Assembly: GCF_000424065.1 (NCBI RefSeq)
Contig: NZ_AUJE01000018.1
Coordinates: 19,103-83,102, forward strand
Origin: Selenomonas ruminantium subsp. ruminantium ATCC 12561
GTDB taxonomy: Bacteria; Bacillota; Negativicutes; Selenomonadales; Selenomonadaceae
DNA: 64,000 bases
Direction of reading: 5' to 3'
The first letter of the stretch is position 1. Every line of letters begins with the position of its first letter. Made by a program: the position numbers and the translations under genes. The notes beneath the pieces were generated by a model. That model saw only the letters and a list, made by a program, of their open reading frames with translations. It was not told the DNA's origin and searched no databases. Of this stretch, positions 38,301 through 46,381 are shown piece after piece.

Positions 38301-40329
38301 GCTGATTGAAGACCTTACGTCAACTCCGCTTAGTGAATATCAGGCAGAGAGCAGAAGATTGAGCAAAGCATATCGGGAAATTACAGCTAAGTATGCGGAG
38401 AAATCCGGTTGGTATCATTTGCTACGGAAGACAGAGGCAGATATGGATATGCAGCAGGCACTACAGGGATGGTGTTTGGCTGTGAAAAGAATTGGCAAGG
38501 GAAAAGGAAAAAGAGCACCTATGTTTAAGGTTGAAGCCAGAAAGAAGATGGAGAAATGTCAAGAGGCAGTTCCTGCTTGGATTATGCCAATTCATAAGGT
38601 AATGGAAAATTTGAATCCAGAAAAAAATACTTTTGATATTGTTATTGTGGATGAGGCGAGCCAGGCAGATATTTCATCTTTGGCAATCTTATTTATGGGC
38701 AAGAAAGTGATTGTAGTCGGTGATGATAAGCAAGTTAGTCCGATGGCAGTAGGGATTGATACGGATAAAACGGATAATTTGCGTCAAATGTATTTGTCAT
38801 CAGATATTCCCAATTATAAACTGTATGATTCTCAGACATCTATCTATGATATTGCTATGACCACATATCATCCATTGATGTTAAGGGAACATTTCCGTTG
38901 TGTGCCGGAAATCATTGGCTACAGTAACTGGCTTTCTTATGATGGTAAAATTATGCCGTTGCGCTCTGCCAGCAGCAGTAATTTGCTACCTGCAGTAGTG
39001 AATTACCGTGTGATTGATGGCAAAAGGGATGCACGAAGAAAAATTAATGAACCGGAAGCGAAGGCTGTTGTTGCATTGATGAAGGCGTGCATGGAACAGC
39101 CAGAGTATAAAGGGAAGTCATTTGGTGTGATATCCTTGTTGGGAATAGAGCAGGCTAAGCTAATTGAAAAGTTTATCACGCAGGATGAGGAGATAGATGC
39201 ACAAGAAAGGGAAGAACGGCGTATACTGTGCGGAGACTCTTCAAATTTTCAGGGGGATGAACGGGATGTTGTCTTTTTGAGCATGGTTGATAGTCCTTCC
39301 AATCCTACGGAAATTTTGACTAAGCGAGGAGATGGTGTACAGGATTCGACACGCAAGCGTTATAATGTTGCTGCCAGCCGTGCAAGAGATCAGCTATGGG
39401 TGGTTAATTCCTTAGACCATAATGTGAATCTTCAAGCTGGAGATATTAGAAAAGGTCTGCTTGAATATGCATTAAATCCTAATAATACAGAGGTTCAGCA
39501 AACTGTGGTTTCAGCAATGGCAGATTCAGAGTTTGAAATTCAGGTGGCGATGAAGCTGAAGTCTCGTGGATATCATATTGTACAGCAATGGGAAGTGGGT
39601 GCCTACAGAATTGACATGGTGGCTGTTTGTGGCGATAAAAAAGTGGCCATTGAGTGTGATGGTGAGCGTTATCATAGTTCGCCAGCACAGGTGCGTAATG
39701 ATATGGAACGTCAGACGATATTGGAACGCATTGGCTGGACATTTATCCGAATCAGGGGAAGTGAATACTTCAGACAGCCGGATAAGACTATTGAACGTGT
39801 AGTGGAAGAACTGGAGGATTTGGATATCCATCCTGAAGTATCTGAAGAAGTATCAATTGAAGCAGGAAGAGAAACGGAACTGCTGAAACGTGTCAAACAT
39901 AGAGCTGAGATACTATTGCAATCAGAGTCAACAGTGGAAACTTCTATTGTTAACAAAGCTGATAGTGATGCTTTCTTAGATCATAATCCAACTGATGTTG
40001 GTATTGAGTTGCCAGTATCAACGGAAGTATCCGGTAAGGCTAATTCTGTTTTTGAGCAGCCAAGTTTGTTTTCAGGAGTGACAATGCAGCCTCCAAAGAG
40101 TTTAAGTGGAGTCGCGGAACTGTTAGAGCAGCATAACTATCAAGTGATTGATAAAAGTCAGGAGATGGAGGTAATCTGGGTTATAACGGAAAAGTCCGCC
40201 GAAAATGAGTTGCTTCAACTGCTAGGGGAGGAATACACGGTTATATGGAATAAGCGTGGCATAATATCGACAGAAAACGAGCCATATTTCAGTATAAGGA
40301 GTAGAGATTATGGCAAAAGAAAAAAGTGA
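35329..40329 (+). CDS. Giant superfamily I helicase with C-terminal Vsr-like nuclease domain
   Basis: About 1666 residues. Walker A [21 protein letters not shown] (about 405-425), Walker B [15 protein letters not shown] (about 1103) and motif VI [18 protein letters not shown] (about 1345) place it in the COG1112 (Dna2/NAM7-like) helicases. Residues about 1400-1500 are a Vsr/MTES_1575-type restriction fold ([39 protein letters not shown]). The N-terminal 370 residues and the C-terminal 160 are unassigned. ATG 35329 follows CGGTGAT; ATG 35314 is an alternative. Such helicase-nuclease fusions occur in anti-phage systems (for example Mokosh uses a COG1112 helicase), so defence is inferred, supported by the neighbouring restriction locus. 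Base composition is more AT-rich than the arginine genes, suggesting transfer. Confidence 0.85.
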   Translation: [1666 protein letters not shown]

Positions 40330-40555
40330 TGTAAAATTTGAAATGGCAAACGAATTAGGGGTGATTTCGGAAAAGGAAAAGGGATGGAGGTTGGAATTTA
40401 ATCGGGTAATATGGAATGGAAGAGACCCGAAATATGATATTCGTGCTTGGGGGCCTAACCGTGAAAAAATGGGTAAGGGAATAACATTGACAGAAGATGA
40501 GTTGAGAAAGCTGAAAGAACTCATTGACAAGGAAATTGCTTTTTTAGACAGTTGA
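40310..40555 (+). CDS. PC4/YdbC-like ssDNA-binding protein
   Basis: 81 residues matching the bacterial YdbC branch of the PC4 coactivator fold: VKFEMANELGVISEKEKGW, then NRVIWNGRDPKYDIRAWGP and KMGKGITLTEDELRKLKELI. Family members bind single-stranded nucleic acid as dimers. It overlaps the helicase gene by 20 bases and has its own AAGGAG site, so the two are coexpressed; a role in presenting or protecting single strands for the helicase is inference. Confidence 0.85.
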   Translation: MAKEKSDVKFEMANELGVISEKEKGWRLEFNRVIWNGRDPKYDIRAWGPNREKMGKGITLTEDELRKLKELIDKEIAFLDS

Positions 40556-40581
40556 GATAGTGGATTGAGATACTGAGGCAG

Positions 40582-40634
40582 GCGGCTGGGTTTTGCAAAC
40601 ATGACTTTGACAAGTCAAGCTGTCTGCTTTTTGT
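40582..40634 (+). terminator. Terminator after the helicase-PC4 pair
   Basis: GGCAGGCGGCT pairs imperfectly with AGCTGTCTGC, followed by TTTTT. The loop contains TTGACAAGTCAA (40607-40618). Confidence 0.55.
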
Positions 40635-40691
40635 ATATTATCTAAGTGGCGTTCATTATCTTTAAGTGAAAATGGAGAGGCGAGAAAACTT

Positions 40692-41192
40692 ATGTCAAAA
40701 TGGAATATGGCTGATAGGCCTTATGAAAGTAGAGAGTATCTTCAAGGATGGTCTATCGCAGGAAAACAATTACAGACATTATTCAACAAATATAATGAGG
40801 GAATATTAAACGTATATCAAGGATTTTGTTGGATAAGAACACAAATTATTAGCCCTACTTTTGATTCAATGAATTTTAGATATAAGAATAGAGTATATTC
40901 AGTATTGGTAGATTTAGTTACCGAGGGGGAAAGTTCCCTGTTAGGTAATTTAAGACCATATCAGGAAAGTGCTTTTAATCGTAAGGGGACCGGCAAGCAG
41001 CAATATATGTGTCATGTTTCCGATGAACATGTACGATTCTTGATGGAACAAGCCAAGAAGCATCAGCGCAAGGGAAAGGTCTTAGAGGTTATTAACCGCG
41101 TATATAGACAGGCAGGCGATGAGGTAGAAGTCGAGGGAGAACACCGTGGCCTTATGCCCAAATTGTCACAAGCGCATGCACGTGCTCAATGA
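40692..41192 (+). CDS. Protein of unknown function
   Basis: 166 residues, basic, no signal peptide, membrane segment or motif I recognise. It reads MSKWNMADRPYESREYLQGW at the start and has a Lys/His-rich helix (EQAKKHQRKGKVLEVINRVY) that might bind nucleic acid. ATG 40692 follows GAGGCGAG. It lies between the helicase pair and the restriction locus, with terminators on both sides. Confidence 0.65.
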   Translation: MSKWNMADRPYESREYLQGWSIAGKQLQTLFNKYNEGILNVYQGFCWIRTQIISPTFDSMNFRYKNRVYSVLVDLVTEGESSLLGNLRPYQESAFNRKGTGKQQYMCHVSDEHVRFLMEQAKKHQRKGKVLEVINRVYRQAGDEVEVEGEHRGLMPKLSQAHARAQ

Positions 41193-41239
41193 GGAGAGGG
41201 CAGTAAAGTTGCTGCAGAGTCGGAATCGAAGAAAATAAA

Positions 41240-41277
41240 GCGGTTGACATGTCAAAAATTGACTTATCAACCGCTTC
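41240..41277 (+). terminator. Hairpin built from two TTGAC-type palindromes
   Basis: AGCGGTTGA (41240-41248) pairs with TCAACCGCT (41267-41275), with TTGACATGTCAA (41244-41255) and TTGACTTATCAA (41259-41270) inside, then TTCTTT. Likely a terminator for the gene ending at 41192. Confidence 0.6.
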
Positions 41278-41293
41278 TTTGTATTACACTACT

Positions 41294-41464
41294 ATGAGTC
41301 CCTGGACTGAAGACAGACTGGATGAGCTGCTAAATAACGAAAAAGAGGCTCATAAGAAGGACAGGTACAAAAAATGCCCTGACTGTTATTGCTTGGGGAA
41401 GTGCCAGTCAGAGCGTATTAACCTTTGCGAACTGGGGAAGCTCGCTGACGGTACTATCCAATAG
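41294..41464 (+). CDS. Possible small Cys-rich protein
   Basis: 56 codons with the motif CPDCYCLGKCQSERINLCELG, which could bind zinc. However, no ribosome-binding site precedes ATG 41294, and the upstream in-frame ATG 41249 lies within the terminator hairpin. It may be a real small gene or a remnant. Confidence 0.35.
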   Translation: MSPWTEDRLDELLNNEKEAHKKDRYKKCPDCYCLGKCQSERINLCELGKLADGTIQ

Positions 41465-41694
41465 GGATTAGGGAAAGGGTAGCACCGATATATGCTATGT
41501 GACTTATTATATGGAATAATCCTGCCTGCAGTACTGTATTTTTTTACATAAATATAGCCTGATGACTGTGGAAATATACATTCGGTTAAGGATTTGAGGC
41601 AAAGGGCGTATAATAAATTCATTATTTGTGCGTTATCGTTGTTATATAAGCTTGCAGTTTTGTCTGGAGTTATGGTATGTTATTGACTATCCCC

Positions 41695-41716
41695 TTGACG
41701 GCGGAAATGCCGTCAA
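41695..41716 (+). promoter_or_regulatory. Hairpin TTGACGGC-GGAAAT-GCCGTCAA
   Basis: Perfect 8-base arms 33 bases before the ATG of the next small gene. It shares its TTGAC/GTCAA ends with the recurrent palindrome. Confidence 0.45.
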
Positions 41717-41748
41717 AGAATTAAGAGATGTAAAGGAGTATCCCGAAA

Positions 41749-41888
41749 TGTGTGTGTTACGGTTTGAAGAGAGGCCCAAGAAATTTAACGAAGGCAGTGC
41801 AGTGCGGCTTATTGATGTACTAAGAAAACAGCATACAGAAAAGCCGGATAGAGCGTCAGAACAGAATAAAAGTGTGGATGTAGAATGA
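41749..41888 (+). CDS. Small protein of unknown function (46 residues)
   Basis: Starts at ATG 41749, nine bases after AAAGGAG, and reads MCVLRFEERPKKFNEGSAV with a charged tail. The frame stays open upstream to 41628 but lacks a site there. Its stop overlaps the next start (ATGA), a sign of a real two-gene unit. Not recognised. Confidence 0.5.
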
Positions 41889-42124
41889 AGATGATGACCA
41901 TCAATTTTGACGGTGAAGAATATCCGGCTAGATTAATCGATGTAAGCGGCAAGCGCTTGATATCAATAGATAGGCTGGATGTTGCCCTTATGACAAAAGC
42001 CGGCTGTTATGTATCAGAGGAAGCCCGCGCTATTGATGAAGGTATTTTTCTCTATGTACCAGAGCCAATCCTAGTATCTGATGAAAAGACACTTGTGCGG
42101 TATGTAAAGGAACTTGTAGTGTGA
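41885..42124 (+). CDS. Small protein of unknown function (79 residues)
   Basis: Begins within the stop of the preceding small gene. MKMMTINFDGEEYPARLIDV suggests a small beta-rich fold; two cysteine-free acidic stretches follow. Not recognised. crcB follows 20 bases later, so the three may be cotranscribed. Confidence 0.55.
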   Translation: MKMMTINFDGEEYPARLIDVSGKRLISIDRLDVALMTKAGCYVSEEARAIDEGIFLYVPEPILVSDEKTLVRYVKELVV

Positions 42125-42143
42125 TTTAACGAGGAGTAAATAC

Positions 42144-42527
42144 ATGCAGTTTTTATATGTGTTCATTGGAGGCGGGCTCGGAGCAGTGTGCCGTTATATG
42201 GCGACCACAGCCATAGGTGCAAGATTTGGGAGGATGTTTCCCTTTGGGACATTATTGGTAAACACAGTGGGGAGTTTCTTTATGGCGCTTGTTATGGGGA
42301 TTTTGTTGTCGCTGGCCAAATCGGCCAACATGCTTCCGGAATCTTTGCGGTTGTTGTTGACCGTGGGTTTCTTAGGTGGATTTACAACATTTTCATCCTT
42401 TAGCATGGAAACCTTGACCTTGATAAATGGAGGCAACATATTCTTGGCCTTGGCTAATGTTTGTGCCAATGTATTACTGGGACTTGGTGCGGCAATACTT
42501 GGTTTTCATATTGCAGCCGCTTTATAG
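42144..42527 (+). CDS. crcB: Fluoride channel CrcB/FluC
   Basis: Dual-topology membrane channel exporting fluoride (127 residues, four hydrophobic segments). Visible: GGGLGAVCRYM at the start, GTLLVNTVGSFF and the pore motif GFLGGFTTFSSFSMET. ACGAGGAG precedes ATG 42144. I looked for a fluoride riboswitch upstream and saw none. A broken copy of its last ~33 codons lies at 61.6 kb. Confidence 0.93.
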   Translation: MQFLYVFIGGGLGAVCRYMATTAIGARFGRMFPFGTLLVNTVGSFFMALVMGILLSLAKSANMLPESLRLLLTVGFLGGFTTFSSFSMETLTLINGGNIFLALANVCANVLLGLGAAILGFHIAAAL

Positions 42528-42630
42528 TCAGCAACAAATTCAGAATAACGAATAAAAGTATATCTTTTGAGGAAAGTAACATATCGGAAAAAGTGCCAAT
42601 AGTTATGGTAATACATTCTGCAAGGCTCTT

Positions 42631-42659
42631 TTGACATCTTTGCTTATAAATTATACAAT
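42631..42659 (+). promoter_or_regulatory. Promoter of the hsd locus
   Basis: TTGACA (42631-42636), 17-base spacer, TACAAT (42654-42659), 34 bases before hsdM. Confidence 0.75.
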
Positions 42660-42692
42660 AGGCTTATATTGTTAAAGCAGGAGGAACGCCGG

Positions 42693-44171
42693 ATGTTAGT
42701 TGGTGAAGAAAGAAATAAAGTAGACCAGATTTGGGATACATTTTGGACAGGTGGGCTGACCAATCCGCTTTTGGTTATCGAGCAGTTCACCTATTTGCTG
42801 TTTATTAAGCAGCTGGATGATATAGAGACAGAGAACGAAGCAAATGCGGCATTGTTGGGCTTTGAGAACGAGGAGAAAATCTTTGGCCCGAATCAGCAGA
42901 ATTATCGGTGGAGCAAGTTCAAGAACTTAGCGCCAGCTGTGCAGTTTCAGCTTATGCAGGAGGAGATTTTTCCTTTTATCAAAACGCTGCATCCGGATGA
43001 TGATGCGTCCTATACCCGTTTTATGAAGGATGCGACATTCCAGATTTCCGCACCGGACAAACTGGCGAAAATCATTGAGGGAATAGACAAGCTGGATTTG
43101 ACGGAACGGGACAGCAAGGGCGATTTGTACGAGTACATGCTGTCCAAGCTGGCCTCTTCCAAAATCAACGGTCAGTTCCGCACGCCCCGCCATATCATCA
43201 AGATGATGGTGGAAATGGCAGCGCCGCAGCCCTCGGACATCATCGTAGACCCGGCTATGGGAACGGCAGGATTTTTGGTCGCCGCTGAAGAATTTGTTCG
43301 TGAAAATCACGGCGATATGCTCTTGGATGATGAACAGGCACAGCATTTTAATTCTGCGATGTTTCACGGTTTTGATACCGACCCCACCATGTTGCGCATT
43401 GGTACCATGAACATGATGCTTCATGGCGTAGAAAATCCTGGGATAGATTATAAGGACAGCCTTTCCAAGAATAACTCCGATAAGGAACTTTATACCCTTT
43501 GTCTGGCCAATCCTCCGTTTAAGGGTTCTCTGGACAGTGAAACGGTGGAGGAAAGTCTGCTGCGTGTCACCAAGACGAAGAAAACAGAGCTGCTTTTTCT
43601 CGCATTGTTCCTGCGCATTTTGAAACTGGGCGGCAGAGCGGCGGTTATTGTTCCTGATGGTGTGCTCTTTGGTTCGTCCAAGGCTCATCAGGCGTTGCGT
43701 AAGGAAATTGTGGATAACAACAAATTGACGGCAGTAATCTCCATGCCCAGTGGTGTGTTCAAACCTTATGCAGGCGTGTCAACGGCAATACTGTTCTTTA
43801 CCAAGACAAATGCAGGTGGTACGGACAAGGTTTGGTTCTACGATATGCAGGCTGATGGTTACAGCCTTGATGATAAGCGGCAGGAGATTGAGGACAACGA
43901 TATTCCTGACATTATCGCTCGTTTCAAGAATCTGGAAAAGGAAGAAGGCCGCAAACGCACGGAGCAGAGCTTCTTTGTGCCGGTAGAAGAAATCCGGCAG
44001 AACGGATATGACTTGTCCATCAACAAGTATAAGGAAATTGAGTATGTGCCGGTGGAATATCCTAGCTCTCAGGAATTGATAACTAAGCTTGATGAGTTGG
44101 AGTTGGAATATGTTGATTCCATGGAAAAATTACGGAGCTTATGTTATTATCAGGAGGGGAATGATGAGTAA
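42693..44171 (+). CDS. hsdM: Type I restriction-modification DNA methyltransferase subunit
   Basis: Adenine-N6 methyltransferase (492 residues) of a type I system; two copies join one HsdS to form the modification enzyme. Visible: the N-terminal helical domain (KVDQIWDTFWTGGLTNPLLV), the AdoMet motif VDPAMGTAGFLVAA, and the catalytic LANPPFKGSL. ATG 42693 has AGGAGG upstream; the TTG at 42669 is less likely. It overlaps hsdS by a few bases. Confidence 0.95.
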   Translation: MLVGEERNKVDQIWDTFWTGGLTNPLLVIEQFTYLLFIKQLDDIETENEANAALLGFENEEKIFGPNQQNYRWSKFKNLAPAVQFQLMQEEIFPFIKTLHPDDDASYTRFMKDATFQISAPDKLAKIIEGIDKLDLTERDSKGDLYEYMLSKLASSKINGQFRTPRHIIKMMVEMAAPQPSDIIVDPAMGTAGFLVAAEEFVRENHGDMLLDDEQAQHFNSAMFHGFDTDPTMLRIGTMNMMLHGVENPGIDYKDSLSKNNSDKELYTLCLANPPFKGSLDSETVEESLLRVTKTKKTELLFLALFLRILKLGGRAAVIVPDGVLFGSSKAHQALRKEIVDNNKLTAVISMPSGVFKPYAGVSTAILFFTKTNAGGTDKVWFYDMQADGYSLDDKRQEIEDNDIPDIIARFKNLEKEEGRKRTEQSFFVPVEEIRQNGYDLSINKYKEIEYVPVEYPSSQELITKLDELELEYVDSMEKLRSLCYYQEGNDE

Positions 44172-45324
44172 ACTTGGAGACATTGCAAGATTCCAATCTG
44201 GGGGGACACCGTCACGGAAAAAAGCAGAATATTTCCGAGGGGAAATACCATGGATAAGTACGGTAGCATTGAACGGTGATATTATCGGTTTTGAAGATGC
44301 AAAAGAATTTATTTCTGAGTTAGCGATAACAGAATCAGCCGCTAAAATTGTTCCAGCAAATTCGATAATGGTAGGAACTCGTGTTGGTGTTGGTAAGGTT
44401 GCAATAAATAATGTACCAATGTCAACAAGTCAGGATGTAGTATCTTTAGTTGATATCGATGAAGCAATTTGGAATAAAAAATATATTGTGTATTCTATTT
44501 TAGCTAAGACGGAATATCTTAATAACCAAGCTAGAGGAGCAACCATCAAGGGGATAAAAATAGATGTTCTTGAAAATATAGAAATTATAGACAGATGTAT
44601 TGATGAGCAGATAAAAATTGTTTCGATTATGGATCAATTAAATAAAATGATAGATAATCGAAATAGCGTTATTGATGTTTTAGATGTGCTAGTCAAATCA
44701 CGGTTTGTTGAGATGTTTGGGGATTTTAATATTGAATTACCATTCCAAATCTGGAAGTTAGATTGTATAGCTGACATTGTTTCTGGCATTACGAAGGGGC
44801 GTAAGACAAAAGAAAAGGATTTGCGAGAAGTTCCATATATGGCAGTATCCAATGTAAAAGATGGTTACATTGATTGGACTACTATAAAAACTATCATGGC
44901 GACTGAAAAAGAAATCGAACAATATCGCATACAGCCTAATGATATCCTTATGACAGAAGGTGGCGACCCTGATAAAGTTGGTCGTGGTGCGTTGATTAAC
45001 GAGGTCCCAGAGGATTGCATTCATCAAAATCATATCTTTCGTGTACGACTTAACGAGAAGGTTAATCCCACATACTTTGAAGCATATTTACAGCAGCCAT
45101 TTACAAAGAGGTACTTCCTAAAATCTGCAAAGCAAACTACGGGGATTGCAAGTATCAATATGACACAGTTGAGGAATACTCCAGTAATAGTACCACCGAT
45201 AGAACTTCAAAACCAATTCGCCGACTTCGTAGTCCTAACCGACAAATCGAAACTTGCTGTTCAGCAAAGCATAGAAACGTTGCAGATGCTAAAGGCAAAA
45301 CTTATGCAGGATTATTTTGGCTAA
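44164..45324 (+). CDS. hsdS: Type I restriction-modification specificity subunit
   Basis: DNA-recognition subunit (386 residues). Two target recognition domains: TRD1 about 1-150 (KLGDIARFQSGGTPSRKKAE), a central helix (DEQIKIVSIMDQLNKMIDNR), TRD2 about 185-350, and a second conserved helix (ELQNQFADFVVLTDKSK). The joint KSRFVEMFGD (repeat A, 44693-44723) and the 3' helix (repeat B, 45199-45252) recur in the silent half cassette at 46.4 kb. ATG 44164 is spaced six bases from AGGAGGGG. Likely subject to TRD2 exchange. Confidence 0.92.
   Translation: MSKLGDIARFQSGGTPSRKKAEYFRGEIPWISTVALNGDIIGFEDAKEFISELAITESAAKIVPANSIMVGTRVGVGKVAINNVPMSTSQDVVSLVDIDEAIWNKKYIVYSILAKTEYLNNQARGATIKGIKIDVLENIEIIDRCIDEQIKIVSIMDQLNKMIDNRNSVIDVLDVLVKSRFVEMFGDFNIELPFQIWKLDCIADIVSGITKGRKTKEKDLREVPYMAVSNVKDGYIDWTTIKTIMATEKEIEQYRIQPNDILMTEGGDPDKVGRGALINEVPEDCIHQNHIFRVRLNEKVNPTYFEAYLQQPFTKRYFLKSAKQTTGIASINMTQLRNTPVIVPPIELQNQFADFVVLTDKSKLAVQQSIETLQMLKAKLMQDYFG
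44693..44723 (+). repeat. hsdS repeat A, copy 1
   Basis: Starts TCAAATCACGGTTTGT; matches 46382-46412 at 29 of 31 bases, in the same orientation. It encodes the joint KSRFVEMFGD between the central helix and TRD2. Confidence 0.85.
45199..45252 (+). repeat. hsdS repeat B, copy 1
   Basis: Matches 46891-46944 with about 5 mismatches in 54 bases, same orientation. It encodes ELQNQFADFVVLTDKSK at the end of TRD2. Confidence 0.85.
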
Positions 45325-45386
45325 TTATATATAATGATTGTAATGGATTAAGCGGTGCCGGAGGTTGGTGGAAAGGGAAAGCCTAC

Positions 45387-46379
45387 ATGAAAGATTACCT
45401 TATCACCGAAATTGTGCAGGGGATGCTTCCTTATTTGGATAATGCACAGTTGATGCGCCTACGTGAAAAGTTGACCGAATGCCTGTCGAATAAAGTGGTT
45501 ACAGGTGGTAGCATGGTAGATAATGATACGGGGACAAGCAATGATGCGTTTGTAGAAATGTTTATTGCGGCTAAAAAGGTAGAAGGTTGTAGTGAACGAA
45601 CCTTAAAATACTATCAGTCAACCATAGTCAAGGCATTGGAACAGCTTGATAAGCACTTGACGCATATTACCACGGAACATTTACGGAAGTATCTTTCGGA
45701 TTATCAGGCGGTTCGCGGTTGTAGTAAGGCGAATATTGATAATATCCGGCGTATTCTATCCAGTTTCTTTGCTTGGTTGGAGGAAGAAAACTATATTCTG
45801 AAAAGCCCTGTGCGCCGCATTCATAAAATTAAGACGGCGAAGATGGTTAAGGAAACTTATTCTGATGAAACGTTGGAACAAATACGTGATAACTGCACCA
45901 ATATCCGTGACTTGGCGATAATAGACATGTTGGCCTCCACAGGTATGCGTGTAGGAGAGCTTGTGCGGCTAAATCGCAGTGATGTGGATTTCGAGAGCCG
46001 GGAATGTGTAGTATTCGGCAAGGGTAGCAAGGAGCGTCCGGTTTATTTTGACGCAAGAACGAAGATACACCTAAAGAATTACTTGGATAGTCGTACTGAC
46101 GAGAATCCTGCACTTTTTGTATCTATTCAACATCCGCATAATCGTTTGCAAATCAGTGGCGTTGAGATACGCCTGCGGAACATGGGGCGTAAATTGGGGA
46201 TTACGAGAGTACATCCACATAAGTTCCGGCGAACCCTGGCTACAAGAGCTATCGATAAAGGCATGCCCATAGAGCAAGTTCAGCAACTCTTAGGCCACAG
46301 CAAGATTGATACAACCATGGAATATGCTATGGTTGACCAAAATAATGTGAAAATTTCCCATCGTAAGTATATAGCATAG
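45387..46379 (+). CDS. Tyrosine recombinase embedded in the hsd locus
   Basis: XerC/D-type recombinase of 330 residues: N-terminal core-binding domain (ERTLKYYQSTIVKALEQLD), then the catalytic domain with Arg in STGMRVGELVRLNRSDV, HPHKFRRTLATRA (His-x-x-Arg), LLGHSKIDTT and the nucleophile Tyr in MEYAMVDQ. It sits between hsdS and a silent hsdS cassette, as do recombinases that switch type I specificity in Firmicutes and Bacteroidetes. Start ATG 45387; upstream GGTGGAAAGGG is a moderate site. Acting on repeats A or B is inference. Confidence 0.9.
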   Translation: MKDYLITEIVQGMLPYLDNAQLMRLREKLTECLSNKVVTGGSMVDNDTGTSNDAFVEMFIAAKKVEGCSERTLKYYQSTIVKALEQLDKHLTHITTEHLRKYLSDYQAVRGCSKANIDNIRRILSSFFAWLEEENYILKSPVRRIHKIKTAKMVKETYSDETLEQIRDNCTNIRDLAIIDMLASTGMRVGELVRLNRSDVDFESRECVVFGKGSKERPVYFDARTKIHLKNYLDSRTDENPALFVSIQHPHNRLQISGVEIRLRNMGRKLGITRVHPHKFRRTLATRAIDKGMPIEQVQQLLGHSKIDTTMEYAMVDQNNVKISHRKYIA

Positions 46380-46381
46380 TT

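Noticed and set aside
41249..41293. Upstream start for the small Cys-rich ORF
   Set aside because: This ATG is part of a TTGACATGTCAA palindrome in a terminator hairpin, so it is unlikely to be translated.
42125..42143. Fluoride riboswitch ahead of crcB
   Set aside because: Only 19 bases separate crcB from the preceding gene, and no crcB-motif sequence (GGNGAUGGNGUUC type) was found in the 300 bases upstream.
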